From assembly GCF_003950515.1 (NCBI RefSeq), contig NZ_NGJS01000001.1, positions 1 to 64,000 of the forward strand: 64,000 bases of DNA, read 5' to 3'. A model generated the notes under the pieces. That model made no database searches. It was not told the origin of the DNA and saw only the letters and a list, made by a program, of their open reading frames with translations. Source of the stretch: Vagococcus vulneris. Its GTDB lineage: Bacteria > Bacillota > Bacilli > Lactobacillales > Vagococcaceae. A program made the translations under genes and the position numbers. Below are positions 35,915 through 46,249 of this stretch, piece after piece; the stretch's first letter is position 1; each line of letters begins with the position of its first letter.

Positions 35915-37028
35915 TGGTTATGAGTTTATTCGCAGATTTGAATCGTTTTGTCCAACATGGCTTGCTGAAGAAGGAGATCCGGTTGGCCTTCAAATTGGAA
36001 CACTTGATAAACCCTTAAAAAAAATAATGATGACATTGGACGTTCGACCGGATGTGGTTGCTGAAGCGATTGAGCAGAAGGTGGATTTAATCGTCGCCAA
36101 ACATCCTCCGATATTTCGACCGGTTACTAGTTTAGCAACCGATAATTTTCAAATAAACATGTATGCTGATTTATTAAAACATAATATTAGTGTGTATACT
36201 GCACACACTAATATGGATATTGTTGAGGGCGGATTAAATGACTATTTCTGTGAACTTTTAGGCATAAAATCTGATGATTTCTTACATCAGACTCATACTA
36301 TTCATTACAAAAAGCTGGCAGTCATGGTTCCTAGAGAAAGTGCTGAAAAAGTTAGACAAGCCTTATTTAAAATAGGTGTCGGAGAGTATTCTGCTGACTA
36401 TGATCACTGTAGTTTTAGTATAACTGGTACGGGGGGGTTCCGACCGAAATCGGGGGCAGTACCTTACATTGGTCACAAGAATGAAGAAACCGAAGTATCA
36501 GAAGTTAAATTAGAATTTATTCTGCCTGAGACATTAGTCGGACAGGCAGAACAAGCTATTAAGGTAAACCATCCCTATGAAGAGCCTGCTTATGACATCT
36601 ATACAATTGATAATATGACTGACGACTATGGTCTAGGCAGAATAGGTTATCTACCTCAATCGATGCCATTGACAAGTTTTATTGAAAAAGTCAAAGAAAC
36701 GTTTAATTTGGAAGGTTTAAGAGTTGTTTCAGATAAAACGGATAAACTTATTTCTCGTGTTGCGATTTGCGGCGGTAGCGGAGAAAAGTTTTATCACGAT
36801 GCACTAAAGAAGAAAGCAGATGTCTATATAACCGGTGATGTATACTATCATACAGCCCATGATATGATAGAGGAAAAATTGACAGTCATCGATCCGGGTC
36901 ACTATATTGAAGAAGTCTGCAAACGCCAATTTATTGATTTATTTAATCAATGGAAGCTCGAAGAACAATGGGGTGATATCGAGTTTATTGAGAGCAGTGT
37001 GAATACTAATCCATTTAAATTTTATTAA
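35907..37028 (+). CDS. yqfO: Nif3-like dinuclear metal center protein (YqfO family)
   Basis: 373 residues from TTG, chosen because AAGGAGG lies 9 nt upstream and the length then equals the Bacillus protein as I recall it. Metal-binding features: VAKHPPIF near residue 67, VYTAHTNMDIVEGGLND, and late VYITGDVYYHTAHD with IDPGHYIEE, which together supply the conserved His/Asp/Glu set. Residues about 135-235 are the PII-like insertion seen in long family members. Some homologues are described as GTP cyclohydrolase I type 2, but the function here is unproven. Confidence 0.9.
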   Translation: MVNGYEFIRRFESFCPTWLAEEGDPVGLQIGTLDKPLKKIMMTLDVRPDVVAEAIEQKVDLIVAKHPPIFRPVTSLATDNFQINMYADLLKHNISVYTAHTNMDIVEGGLNDYFCELLGIKSDDFLHQTHTIHYKKLAVMVPRESAEKVRQALFKIGVGEYSADYDHCSFSITGTGGFRPKSGAVPYIGHKNEETEVSEVKLEFILPETLVGQAEQAIKVNHPYEEPAYDIYTIDNMTDDYGLGRIGYLPQSMPLTSFIEKVKETFNLEGLRVVSDKTDKLISRVAICGGSGEKFYHDALKKKADVYITGDVYYHTAHDMIEEKLTVIDPGHYIEEVCKRQFIDLFNQWKLEEQWGDIEFIESSVNTNPFKFY

Positions 37029-37046
37029 AAGATAGGAGAATGCTGA

Positions 37047-38279
37047 ATGTATCCGAAATTATTAGAGAGATTTTTGAAATATGTTAAAACTGAAACGAGG
37101 TCTGATGCTGCGAGTAGCACAACACCGTCAACACCAACACAAATTGCTTTTGCACATGTATTGGAAGAAGAGCTGAAAGAGCTTGGCATGTCTGATGTTT
37201 TTTACAATGAGGCTAATGGCTTTGTTATTGCTACATTGCCAAGTAATATAGATAAAGAAGTTCGCAGTATTGGTTTTATTGCGCATATGGATACAGCCGA
37301 TTTTAATGCAGTTAATGTAAATCCACAGATTATTGAGGATTACGATGGTCAGTCAACAATCCCGTTAGGAAAAGACGGAAAATATGAATTATCAGTGGCA
37401 GAATTCCCTAACCTAGCCAATTATACTGGGCAAACGTTAATTACTACAGATGGAACAACTTTGCTTGGTGCTGATGACAAATCAGGTATCACAGAAATTA
37501 TGACTGCCATGGATTATTTGATTGCTCATCCAGAAATTAAACATGGTAAATTGATGGTTGCTTTCGGACCTGATGAAGAAATCGGTGTAGGTGCTGATAA
37601 GTTTGATGTTAGTCAATTTGACGTCGATTTTGCTTATACAATGGATGGCGGTCCAGTTGGGGAACTCCAATTTGAAACCTTTAATGCTGCACAAGCAGAA
37701 ATAGAGATTGAAGGGAAAAATGTTCATCCTGGTACAGCAAAAAATACAATGGTTAATGCATTGCAAGTAGGTATCGATTTTCATGACCGATTGCCAAAAA
37801 ATGAAGTGCCGGAAAAAACTGATGGTCGAGATGGTTTTTATCATCTTTTACACTTTGCGGGTGTACCAGACGAGGCGAAAATGACATATATTATTCGTGA
37901 TCATAACCACGATATCTTTGATAAACGTAAACAAAATATGTTGACAATTGCTGAAAATATGAATAAGGATTTTGGCCAAGAACGTATCAGTATTAAAATC
38001 ACTGACCAATATTTCAATATGCGTGAAGTGATTGAAAAAGATATGTCCATTATCGATTTAGTTGAAGAAGCAATGGGAAATGTCAAAATTACACCAATTG
38101 TCGAACCTGTTCGAGGAGGAACGGATGGTTCAAAAATTTCATTTATGGGCTTACCAACTCCAAATATTTTTGCTGGTGGTGAAAATATGCACGGTCGATT
38201 TGAATTTGTGGCAGTTGAGAGTATGGAAAAGGCAACATCTTTAATTATTGAAATTGCTAAATTAAATGCCGAAAAATAA
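37047..38279 (+). CDS. pepT: Peptidase T (aminotripeptidase)
   Basis: 410 residues of the M20B family; cytoplasmic zinc aminopeptidase that removes the N-terminal residue of tripeptides. Zinc-ligand motifs: [13 protein letters not shown] (His, Asp), [14 protein letters not shown] (bridging Asp), [14 protein letters not shown] (catalytic Glu pair), and a dimerisation insert containing [17 protein letters not shown] final ligand lies in [16 protein letters not shown] precedes the ATG. It has its own terminator, and an AT-rich gap follows. Confidence 0.96.
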   Translation: MYPKLLERFLKYVKTETRSDAASSTTPSTPTQIAFAHVLEEELKELGMSDVFYNEANGFVIATLPSNIDKEVRSIGFIAHMDTADFNAVNVNPQIIEDYDGQSTIPLGKDGKYELSVAEFPNLANYTGQTLITTDGTTLLGADDKSGITEIMTAMDYLIAHPEIKHGKLMVAFGPDEEIGVGADKFDVSQFDVDFAYTMDGGPVGELQFETFNAAQAEIEIEGKNVHPGTAKNTMVNALQVGIDFHDRLPKNEVPEKTDGRDGFYHLLHFAGVPDEAKMTYIIRDHNHDIFDKRKQNMLTIAENMNKDFGQERISIKITDQYFNMREVIEKDMSIIDLVEEAMGNVKITPIVEPVRGGTDGSKISFMGLPTPNIFAGGENMHGRFEFVAVESMEKATSLIIEIAKLNAEK

Positions 38280-38290
38280 AATGTTTTTTG

Positions 38291-38331
38291 AAAAATACTT
38301 CTTACATTTTAATGTGTAAGGAGTATTTTTG
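38291..38331 (+). terminator. Rho-independent terminator of pepT
   Basis: Stem AAATACTTCTTACA / TGTGTAAGGAGTATTT followed by T residues. Confidence 0.85.
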
Positions 38332-38722
38332 TGTTAGGGTTTCTACTACCAATTACCTAATATTTAAAAAAGTTAATTTTTATTGCTGAAATTTAGTAAG
38401 TATTATTATAAAAATATGGAAAGCTTAATTTTAATAGTCTGTTAAGTAAATGTTATGAGATGATTATCGAAAAATGTTATTTGAAAAAAATAAGAGAATC
38501 CTAATTTTTTATTTTTAGCGTGATGTAAAAATTTTAAAGGTATTAATAATTAAGCTGATATGAAATGCTGTCTGAACAGTAATTATGAAATTTTAATTAA
38601 AAGACAGAATAATCTAATTAAAAATATAACAAACTCATATAATAAACTTTATTTATATAGTAAACTTATAGTGTTAATTAAATAAAACGCTTTACACAGC
38701 AGAACAAAAAGGAGGAACAATT
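38332..38722. other. AT-rich intergenic region before the yjeM-like gene
   Basis: About 390 nt with no coding potential that I can support on either strand. It is very AT-rich with many TTAAT/ATTAA tracts. Close to the gene it holds AAAACGCTTT (38684-38693), which resembles half of a catabolite (cre) site but misses the conserved ends. GGAGG at 38711-38715 is the ribosome binding site of the downstream gene. No promoter could be placed with confidence. Confidence 0.5.
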
Positions 38723-40261
38723 ATGTCAAAAGATAGTAAAACAAGTAAATTGACCTTGGGAGCACTTATTTTAATGATTTTTACTTCTGTATTTGGATTT
38801 AACAATATCCCCCGAGCTTTTTACTTGATGGGCTATGCATCAATTTTTTGGTATATTTTAGCCGCTATTACATTTTTCATACCATATGCGTTTATGCTTG
38901 GTGAAATGGGAGCTGCTTTTGGTGAGTCTAAAGGCGGAATTTATTCATGGATGGAACGTGCGGTTAATCCCAAATTCGCCTTTGTCGGTACATTTATGTG
39001 GTTCGCTTCATATATTATATGGATGGTAAATGTCGGTAGTTCGATTTGGGTTCCGTTTTCAAATGCAATTTTTGGTGTTGATAAAACACAAGGTTGGTCA
39101 ATCTTCGGTATGACTACTGGTGTCCAAACTTTAGGTATTTTAGGTATTTTATGGATTATCCTTGTGACATTTGTCACATCTAAAGGCCTTGATAAAATAA
39201 AAAAAGTAACAAGTATCGGCGGTACAGCGATTATGTGTATCAACGTTTTACTATTCGTCGGTGGTTTAGTTATTTTAATTTTAAATAAAGGCGAAATGGC
39301 ACAGCCGGTTAGTTTTGAAGCGTTCTTCAAATCACCGAATGAGAATTTCACATCAATGATTCAAGTCTTTAGCTTTATTGTGTTTGCGATTTTTGCTTTT
39401 GGGGGACTAGAGGTAGTCGGAAGTTTGGTCGATGAAACGGAAAATGCTAAAGTAAATTTTCCTAAGGGATTAGCTATTTCAGCTATTGTTATCTCTGTAG
39501 GATATGCAATTGGTATTTTTATGATCGGTACATTTACTAATTGGGATTTTGTATTCAGTAGTGAGAATAATGGATTCGCGTTAGCAACTGGTAGTACAGC
39601 TGAGGTAACGCTTGGAAACGTTTCATACATTGCAATGAATAATATGGGGTATCAATTGGGTCATGCCTTGAACTTATCAGAACCTCATTCAATGCAAGTC
39701 GGTGTTTGGTTGAGTAGATTTATGGGATTATCAATGTTCTTATCTCTAACAGGTGCCTTCTTCACATTGATATTTTCTCCTTTGAAAACAATTATCGAAG
39801 GTACACCAAAAGGGCTATGGCCTAAAACTTTTTCTAAAAAGAATGAAAATGGTATGTGTGTGAATGCAATGATTGTACAAGCTATTATTGTTTGTGTTAT
39901 GATGGCTTTCATTGCATTTGGCGGACAAAGTGCAACTAAATTCTTTGAAATTTTGACAAATATGACGAATGTTTCTATGACCATTCCGTATATGTTTGTA
40001 GCTTATGCTTTCTTTGGCTTTAAGCGAGATGAAACAATACAAAAACCATTTACAATTTATAAAGGTCCAAACTTTTATAAATTATGTGTTGCATTAGTTA
40101 TCTTTACGGTTGGTTTTGCAAATGTCTTTACGATTATCGAGCCGGCCATTAATGGTGATTTGGCTAAAACTTTATGGTCAATTGCAGGACCAGTGTTCTT
40201 TACAATTATTGCACTGGTCATGTTCACTAGATATGAAAAAAAAAGTGGCAGCACAAAATAA
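38723..40261 (+). CDS. yjeM: APC-superfamily amino acid permease, YjeM-like
   Basis: 512 residues with about 12 membrane segments. The sequence follows E. coli YjeM closely in my recollection: LILMIFTSVFGFNNIPRAFY, AFMLGEMGAAFGESKGGIYSW, FVGTFMWFASYIIWMVNVGS, and FVVFAIFAFGG-like helix 6 blocks. YjeM belongs to the glutamate:GABA antiporter branch of APC transporters, but its own substrate is not established. No decarboxylase gene lies beside it, so an acid-resistance role is not supported by context. It is monocistronic. Confidence 0.88.
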   Translation: MSKDSKTSKLTLGALILMIFTSVFGFNNIPRAFYLMGYASIFWYILAAITFFIPYAFMLGEMGAAFGESKGGIYSWMERAVNPKFAFVGTFMWFASYIIWMVNVGSSIWVPFSNAIFGVDKTQGWSIFGMTTGVQTLGILGILWIILVTFVTSKGLDKIKKVTSIGGTAIMCINVLLFVGGLVILILNKGEMAQPVSFEAFFKSPNENFTSMIQVFSFIVFAIFAFGGLEVVGSLVDETENAKVNFPKGLAISAIVISVGYAIGIFMIGTFTNWDFVFSSENNGFALATGSTAEVTLGNVSYIAMNNMGYQLGHALNLSEPHSMQVGVWLSRFMGLSMFLSLTGAFFTLIFSPLKTIIEGTPKGLWPKTFSKKNENGMCVNAMIVQAIIVCVMMAFIAFGGQSATKFFEILTNMTNVSMTIPYMFVAYAFFGFKRDETIQKPFTIYKGPNFYKLCVALVIFTVGFANVFTIIEPAINGDLAKTLWSIAGPVFFTIIALVMFTRYEKKSGSTK

Positions 40262-40272
40262 TTAATAAAAAT

Positions 40273-40315
40273 AAAACTTTCAGCAGTCAAGAAAATGATT
40301 GTTGAAAGTTTTTTT
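40273..40315 (+). terminator. Rho-independent terminator
   Basis: Long imperfect stem AAAACTTTCAGCAGTCA / TGATTGTTGAAAGTTTT with a T-run. Confidence 0.85.
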
Positions 40316-40392
40316 GCACTGTAGAATATATTATGTTAATTACAAATATTTTATAGAAGTAAGACATACTTTAAAGACTAATAAGTGTTTTC

Positions 40393-40422
40393 TTTGACTT
40401 ATTTTGACCAAAGTAATATAAT
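40393..40422 (+). promoter_or_regulatory. clpB promoter with overlapping CtsR box
   Basis: -35 TTGACT (40394-40399) and -10 TATAAT (40417-40422), 17-nt spacer. TTTGACT-TAT-TTTGACC (40393-40409) reads on the other strand as GGTCAAA, 3 nt, AGTCAAA: the CtsR heptad repeat with one mismatch. It covers the -35, so CtsR would block RNA polymerase until heat or protein stress. ctsR itself is not in this window. Confidence 0.8.
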
Positions 40423-40457
40423 TACTTTGTAATCGATGTTAATAGGGAGGTATTTGT

Positions 40458-43061
40458 ATGAACATTGAAAAAATGACGACAACAATGCAGCAGACATTGG
40501 GCGATGCTCAGCAGATTGCTGTGACAAGACATCAACAAGAAATAGACATAGCGCACTTGTGGAAAATCTTTTTACAGCCTAATCATTTTGCCAGAAATCT
40601 CTATGCAGATGCTGGTTTAGATATGGCTGCATTTGAGACAGCAATTGACAGTGCCATTGATAAATTACCACAGGTCAGCGGTGGCAGCGTTCAATATGGA
40701 CAGAGTATTAGTCAGAATTTGTTTAACTTATTTCAAGAGGCGGATAAAATCAGAGATCTTTTTCAAGATGAGTTTTTATCAACAGAAATTGTTGTTTTAG
40801 CTTTATTTAAATTAAAAAATTATGACTTAACTAAATATTTAGTAGAACACGGAGTTACTGAGAAAATTTTAACTGAAAAAATCAAGGAGATGAGAGGTGG
40901 AGAGAGAGTGACGAGTCAAAATCAAGAAGAACAATATGAAGCTCTAGAAAAATACGGTATAGATCTAGTAGAATCCGTACGGCAAGGAAAACAAGATCCG
41001 GTTATCGGTCGTGATGAGGAAATTCGAGATGTTATTCGGATTCTGTCACGAAAAACAAAGAATAATCCGGTGTTAATTGGTGAACCTGGTGTTGGTAAAA
41101 CCGCAATTGTTGAAGGTTTGGCACAACGAATCGTTAAGCGAGATGTCCCAGAAAATTTGAAAGATAAGACAATTTTTTCATTAGATATGGGAGCTTTAAT
41201 AGCCGGTGCTAAGTTCAGAGGTGAATTTGAAGAAAGATTAAAGGCTGTATTGAAAGAGGTAACTAAAAGCGAAGGCCGTATTATTTTATTCATTGATGAA
41301 ATCCATACAATTATAGGGGCAGGTAAAACGGAAGGCAGTATGGACGCTGGAAATTTACTAAAACCAATGTTGGCACGTGGCGAACTGCATTGTATAGGTG
41401 CAACAACTTTAGACGAATACCGTGAATATATGGAAAAGGACAAGGCTTTGGAACGTCGTTTTCAAAAAGTGCTGGTGAAAGAACCTACTGTGGAAGACAC
41501 AATAAGTATATTGCGCGGTTTGAAAGAAAGATTTGAGATTCACCATGGCGTAAACATCCATGATAATGCGTTAGTTTCAGCTGCAACACTGTCTAACCGT
41601 TACATTACAGATCGATATCTTCCAGATAAAGCTATTGATTTAGTTGATGAGGCTTGCGCGACAATTCGGGTTGAAATGAATTCTATGCCGACAGAATTAG
41701 ATCAAGTAACACGTCGACTTATGCAGCTTGAGATTGAAGAAGCTGCATTAAAAAAAGAAGAGGATGAGGCTAGTAAGAAGCGATTAAGCATCTTGCAAGA
41801 AGAGCTGTCAGAATTGCGCGAAGAAGCAAATACTTTAAAAATGCAGTGGGAAACTGAAAAAGAAGGTTTCAATAAGCTAAATGAGAAGCGAGCCGAAATT
41901 GATCACGTCAAAACACAGTTAGAAAATGCTGAAAGCAATTACGATTTGGAAGAAGCAGCTGTATTAAGACATGGAACTCTGCCTAAGCTTCAAAAAGAGT
42001 TAGAGGAACTTGAAAATTCTATTGATACCTCCAACGATGGAAAAATGGTTCAAGAATCAGTTACAGAAAGTGAAATAGCAACAGTTGTTGGACGTTTGAC
42101 TGGTATTCCAGTTAAAAAACTGGAAGAAGGAGAACGTGAAAAAATCTTACGCCTAAATGCAACTCTTCATGGGCGAGTTATTGGACAAGATCAGGCAGTT
42201 GATGCAGTTGCTGATGCCGTCATTCGTTCGCGAGCCGGTTTACAAGACCCAAATCGTCCGTTAGGCTCATTTCTATTTTTAGGGCCGACAGGTGTTGGTA
42301 AAACTGAGTTGGCAAAAGCATTGGCCGAAGAGCTATTTGATTCTGAGGAACATATGGTTCGAATTGACATGAGTGAATATATGGAAAAACATAGTGTATC
42401 TCGTTTAGTAGGAGCACCTCCCGGCTATGTTGGTTTTGAAGAGGGTGGTCAATTGACAGAGGCCGTTCGTCGCAGTCCTTATACGATTGTACTTCTGGAT
42501 GAAATTGAAAAAGCACATCCGGATGTTTTTAACATTTTACTTCAAGTCTTAGATGATGGTAGGTTGACTGACTCAAAAGGACGTGTGGTTGACTTTAAAA
42601 ATACAGTATTAATAATGACGAGTAACATCGGCTCTCAGTATTTATTAGATGGGGTTACAGAAGATGGAATAGTTTCGGAAGAAGCAGAAAATACAGTTCT
42701 AGAATTATTAAAGGGACATTTTAAGCCTGAGTTTTTGAATCGTATCGATGATACCATCATATTTACACCGCTAAGTCTAAATGATGTAAAAGAAATCATC
42801 ATGAAGATGACGAAGCAATTGGAAAAACGTTTAGAACACCAAGAAATTTATTTAGAAATTTCCGAAGAGGCCAAAAGTTGGATAGCTGAACAAGCATACG
42901 ATCCGATATATGGAGCACGTCCATTAAAACGTTATTTAACTAAGAATGTTGAAACACCTCTAGCTAAGGAAATTGTGGCAGGAAAAATAATGCCTAACTC
43001 TAAAGTAGTTATTTCTATTTTAAATAATGAATTGACCTTTAAAACTGAATCGATAGCATAA
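40458..43061 (+). CDS. clpB: ATP-dependent disaggregase ClpB
   Basis: 867 residues. Hsp100 ring ATPase that extracts proteins from aggregates with DnaK. Layout: N domain (1-145), AAA1 with Walker A GEPGVGKT (about 209) and [17 protein letters not shown], coiled-coil middle domain (about 410-525, LEEEAALKK-like charged repeats), AAA2 with Walker [15 protein letters not shown] (about 613) and [14 protein letters not shown] pore-side loop. The long middle domain marks ClpB rather than ClpC or ClpE, and no ClpP-binding IGF/L loop was noticed. GGGAGG precedes the ATG. Confidence 0.96.
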   Translation: MNIEKMTTTMQQTLGDAQQIAVTRHQQEIDIAHLWKIFLQPNHFARNLYADAGLDMAAFETAIDSAIDKLPQVSGGSVQYGQSISQNLFNLFQEADKIRDLFQDEFLSTEIVVLALFKLKNYDLTKYLVEHGVTEKILTEKIKEMRGGERVTSQNQEEQYEALEKYGIDLVESVRQGKQDPVIGRDEEIRDVIRILSRKTKNNPVLIGEPGVGKTAIVEGLAQRIVKRDVPENLKDKTIFSLDMGALIAGAKFRGEFEERLKAVLKEVTKSEGRIILFIDEIHTIIGAGKTEGSMDAGNLLKPMLARGELHCIGATTLDEYREYMEKDKALERRFQKVLVKEPTVEDTISILRGLKERFEIHHGVNIHDNALVSAATLSNRYITDRYLPDKAIDLVDEACATIRVEMNSMPTELDQVTRRLMQLEIEEAALKKEEDEASKKRLSILQEELSELREEANTLKMQWETEKEGFNKLNEKRAEIDHVKTQLENAESNYDLEEAAVLRHGTLPKLQKELEELENSIDTSNDGKMVQESVTESEIATVVGRLTGIPVKKLEEGEREKILRLNATLHGRVIGQDQAVDAVADAVIRSRAGLQDPNRPLGSFLFLGPTGVGKTELAKALAEELFDSEEHMVRIDMSEYMEKHSVSRLVGAPPGYVGFEEGGQLTEAVRRSPYTIVLLDEIEKAHPDVFNILLQVLDDGRLTDSKGRVVDFKNTVLIMTSNIGSQYLLDGVTEDGIVSEEAENTVLELLKGHFKPEFLNRIDDTIIFTPLSLNDVKEIIMKMTKQLEKRLEHQEIYLEISEEAKSWIAEQAYDPIYGARPLKRYLTKNVETPLAKEIVAGKIMPNSKVVISILNNELTFKTESIA

Positions 43062-43062
43062 A

Positions 43063-43104
43063 AAAAAGACAGGTAGTTCTGATTCATGAATTACTTGTCT
43101 TTTT
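43063..43104 (+). terminator. Rho-independent terminator of clpB
   Basis: Stem AAAAAGACAGGTAGTTC paired imperfectly with GAATTACTTGTCTTTTT. Confidence 0.85.
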
Positions 43105-43309
43105 GTAATGAAAAAGTAACATATAAAACAAATTAATTTGTTAAATAAATCATAAATTGTTTAGTAAAGTTTAAAAAAAGTCATAAAAACTTCATGAATA
43201 TATAGTTTAATACAATAGTGACAAATAAAATATTAAAATCTTATTGAAATATTTGTTAAATTATTTTAATATATGTTATATAGTGTCAGCAGTTTGGAGT
43301 GAAGATGAC

Positions 43310-45172
43310 ATGTTACCAGTGAAAAAAAGACGATACATCACCGGTATTGATGGTATTCGAGCAATAGCTGTTATTAGTGTTATTCTATATCATCTGTTAC
43401 CTGATGTACTGCCGGGTGGATATTTGGGTGTGTCGTTATTTTTTGTTATATCAGGTTACTTAATGACGGATATCCTTTTAAGTCAATGGCATGACCGTGG
43501 AAAAATATCGTTATCGAATTTTTACAGAAAAAGAATAAAACGTATTTATCCGTCTTTGCTTATTGTTTTGTTTAGCTTTGGAACAATTGCGCTTTTTTTA
43601 AAGGGAAATTATTTACTAAATTATAAACAGATAACGTTGACCAGTTTATTGAATGTTAATAATTGGTGGCAGATTATTAACGGGTCATCATATTTTGATC
43701 GCTTCGCAAATCAGTCCGCGTTTACTCATTTATGGTCTTTATCAATTGAGGGACAATTTTATATTATTTGGCCGATTGTGCTGGCTTTTTTAATGTATAA
43801 AAAAGAAAGTCATAAATTACTATGGACAGTACTGATTACTGGTACCGTCATATCTGCTGTATTAATGGGTTTATTTTATAATCCTGAATCGATAAATCGT
43901 ATTTATTATGGTACGGATACACGTTTGTTTTCTATCTTGATGGGCGGTATTTTAGCAGTTTGTTTACGAGATTTTAGTGAGAAATTAGTGACGATCAGTT
44001 CAAAATGGGGAATAATTGCGTCTGTTCTTAGTAGTGTTTTAATTATTTTAAGTTTTATTTTTATGAAGGACACGTCTCCGCTAACTTATAAAGGTGGAAT
44101 GGTTTTATTTAGTCTAATTAGTACATGCTTGTTATTTACAGTTATTCAGTTTCAGGTAGTTAATCAGGGATTAACTAACCCCGTATTCAAATGGATAGGA
44201 TTAAGAAGTTATGAAATATATTTATGGCAATTTCCAGTCATGATTGTTTATGAAAATATATTTAAGCTCGATGGAACAAATAGATGGATACATTTTGGAG
44301 TTCAAATCATAATTATTTTGCTGCTATCTGAAGTAACTTACCGGTTATCTAAATTTTTAGTTGCCGATGTTAAGTGGAATAAAACATTTCTTCAGTTTAA
44401 TTTAAATGATTTTAAACAAAACAGCATAATCAGTTTTTTAGGTATTTTGGTTATCGGGTTTTTATGTGCTTTTATTTTGGCTCCTTCTGGACGTGATGCA
44501 AATAGCCTTGCGCTTCAAAAAAAATTGGCACAAAACCAAAAATTAGTTGCTGAGAAAAATGCTCAGAAACAAAAAAGTACAGCAGCATCACAAACAATAG
44601 GGTCAACTGTTGAAAAAAAAGAACAAAAGACAGCAGAACAAAGCACTGACGCACTGACGAATAGTATTGTTTTGAGTGAAGCAGATCGAAAAAGAGCAGC
44701 TGAAATGAAAATCACTGCTGTTGGAGACTCTGTCTTGTTAAGTGCTGCGCCAAGTTTTCAAGAAATATTCAAAAATTCTCAAGTTGATGCTAAAATTGGG
44801 CGACAATTAATTGATAGTAAAGATATTTTCGCTAGACTCTCTAAAGATAAGCAATTAGGTGATATTATAGTAGTGGCACTAGGAACTAATGGGTCTTTTT
44901 CAGAAAAGGATATAAATGAAGTAATGTCTTATGCAGGCGATAGGTCCGTTTATTTTGTAAATACTATGGTGGAAAGATCGTGGCAGAAGGCAGTAAATGA
45001 TGAACTAGATAAAACATCAAAAAGATATAAAAATGCTTATGTCGTTGATTGGAAATCATATTCAACTGGTCATCGTGATTGGTTTGATGTGGATGATGTT
45101 CATTTAGTTGATAAAGGGGCGCAAGAATATTCAACTTTAATTGCTCGAAAAGTACTCGATACTAATAGTTAA
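43310..45172 (+). CDS. oatA: Membrane O-acyltransferase with SGNH domain (OatA-like)
   Basis: 620 residues from ATG with GGAG 10 nt upstream; an in-frame start 22 codons earlier lacks a site. Residues about 10-350 form an acyltransferase-3 domain of about ten helices, starting ITGIDGIRAIAVISVILYH and including FFVISGYLMTDILL. After another helix, a Lys/Gln-rich linker leads to an outer SGNH esterase-type domain: GDSV (Ser about 472), GTNGS, and DDVHLVD (Asp/His about 594-597). OatA O-acetylates peptidoglycan MurNAc, giving lysozyme resistance; the substrate here is inferred. Confidence 0.9.
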   Translation: MLPVKKRRYITGIDGIRAIAVISVILYHLLPDVLPGGYLGVSLFFVISGYLMTDILLSQWHDRGKISLSNFYRKRIKRIYPSLLIVLFSFGTIALFLKGNYLLNYKQITLTSLLNVNNWWQIINGSSYFDRFANQSAFTHLWSLSIEGQFYIIWPIVLAFLMYKKESHKLLWTVLITGTVISAVLMGLFYNPESINRIYYGTDTRLFSILMGGILAVCLRDFSEKLVTISSKWGIIASVLSSVLIILSFIFMKDTSPLTYKGGMVLFSLISTCLLFTVIQFQVVNQGLTNPVFKWIGLRSYEIYLWQFPVMIVYENIFKLDGTNRWIHFGVQIIIILLLSEVTYRLSKFLVADVKWNKTFLQFNLNDFKQNSIISFLGILVIGFLCAFILAPSGRDANSLALQKKLAQNQKLVAEKNAQKQKSTAASQTIGSTVEKKEQKTAEQSTDALTNSIVLSEADRKRAAEMKITAVGDSVLLSAAPSFQEIFKNSQVDAKIGRQLIDSKDIFARLSKDKQLGDIIVVALGTNGSFSEKDINEVMSYAGDRSVYFVNTMVERSWQKAVNDELDKTSKRYKNAYVVDWKSYSTGHRDWFDVDDVHLVDKGAQEYSTLIARKVLDTNS

Positions 45173-45180
45173 TTTCATAA

Positions 45181-45210
45181 AAAAGACTTCTAAAAAGTGG
45201 AGTCTTTTTT
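45181..45210 (+). terminator. Rho-independent terminator
   Basis: Stem AAAAGACTTC / GGAGTCTTTT (one G-T pair) with a T-run. Confidence 0.8.
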
Positions 45211-45249
45211 AATTATGAAGAAATTGTGTCATTTGTTTGGAAAAAAGAT

Positions 45250-45264
45250 AAAATTCTGACAATT
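45250..45264. promoter_or_regulatory. Possible CodY box before xerC-hslVU-codY
   Basis: AAAATTCTGACAATT matches 12 of 15 positions of the CodY consensus AATTTTCWGAAAATT. The site lies 66 nt before an operon whose last gene is codY, so autoregulation is plausible. In AT-rich DNA three-mismatch hits also arise by chance. Confidence 0.45.
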
Positions 45265-45283
45265 CATTTGTTAAACAAATGAA
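45263..45283. repeat. 21-bp perfect palindrome upstream of xerC
   Basis: TTCATTTGTT, central A, AACAAATGAA: ten complementary bases on each side with no mismatch. It overlaps the possible CodY box by two bases and may be an operator for an unknown regulator. Related CATTTG/CAAATG pieces flank it on both sides (45229 and 45314 area). Confidence 0.55.
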
Positions 45284-45330
45284 ATTATGTTACATTATTC
45301 GTGTAAATTAACACAAATGGAGGCCTGTAA

Positions 45331-46227
45331 ATGGAGCCGGTATCTGAGTTTTTGCGCTATTTAAATGTAGAGAGACAGTATTCAAAGTTAACTAGTTTAG
45401 CATATGAAGATGATATCTCGCATTTTATAAGATTCCTTGGTGAAACGGGAGATGATGATTACAAAAAAGCAGAATTACAAGATGTTCGTGTTTATCTGGC
45501 TTATCTGCACGACAATCATTATAGTCGGAATTCTGTCAGTCGAAAGATTTCAAGCTTAAGATCTTTTTATAATTTTTTATTAAAACATGGATTGGTCAAT
45601 GAAAATCCATTTTCGTATGTCCAAATGAAGCGTCAATCACAAAGATTACCTAGATTTTTTTATACAAAAGAAATTCAGGCGCTATTTGATGCTATTGATG
45701 ATTCGACAGTAATAGGAAAAAGAAATCGTGCGCTATTAGAAGTTTTATATGGAACAGGCATCCGTGTATCAGAGCTTACTAATTTAGAAATTAATGATAT
45801 CGATTTCAATGCACACGTATTTTTGGTTCATGGAAAAGGTAATAAAGAGCGTTATGTCCCTTTTGGTTCGTATGCGATGGATGCTATCAATGATTATTTA
45901 AATGCTGCGCGACCAGAATTAATCAGTAAGGGTCGGCAAGAACATCATTATTTACTAGTTAATCATCGTGGAGGACAATTAACAACACCTGGAGTTAAAT
46001 ATATACTGCAGGAAGTAGTTAAAAGCAGTTCCCTAACAAGTGATATACATCCGCATATGCTGCGACACACGTTTGCGACGCATTTGCTTAATAACGGTGC
46101 TGATATGCGTACGGTACAGGAGCTTCTGGGACATGCAAGTTTGTCGACAACACAAATTTATACACATGTGACAACAGAAAGCTTACAAAAAAGTTATCGG
46201 TCGTTTCATCCAAGGGCATCAAAATAA
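45331..46227 (+). CDS. xerC: Tyrosine recombinase XerC
   Basis: 298 residues. N-terminal core-binding domain ([26 protein letters not shown]), catalytic Arg in [34 protein letters not shown] with the H-x-x-R pair, and [17 protein letters not shown] with the nucleophile Tyr. Partner of XerD in dimer resolution at dif. Position before hslV-hslU-codY is the conserved place of xerC (codV) in Firmicutes. GGAGG precedes the ATG. Confidence 0.94.
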   Translation: MEPVSEFLRYLNVERQYSKLTSLAYEDDISHFIRFLGETGDDDYKKAELQDVRVYLAYLHDNHYSRNSVSRKISSLRSFYNFLLKHGLVNENPFSYVQMKRQSQRLPRFFYTKEIQALFDAIDDSTVIGKRNRALLEVLYGTGIRVSELTNLEINDIDFNAHVFLVHGKGNKERYVPFGSYAMDAINDYLNAARPELISKGRQEHHYLLVNHRGGQLTTPGVKYILQEVVKSSSLTSDIHPHMLRHTFATHLLNNGADMRTVQELLGHASLSTTQIYTHVTTESLQKSYRSFHPRASK

Positions 46228-46249
46228 AAACATATTAGGAGAGATAGAT

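Noticed and set aside
37482-37844. Long open frame on the strand opposite pepT
   Set aside because: It has no ribosome binding site or recognisable protein features and lies wholly inside a clear gene; other opposite-strand frames within rpsA, yjeM, clpB and hslV were rejected for the same reason.
38684-38693. Catabolite (cre) site before the yjeM-like gene
   Set aside because: Only the central AAAACGCTTT fits; the conserved ends of the consensus are missing.
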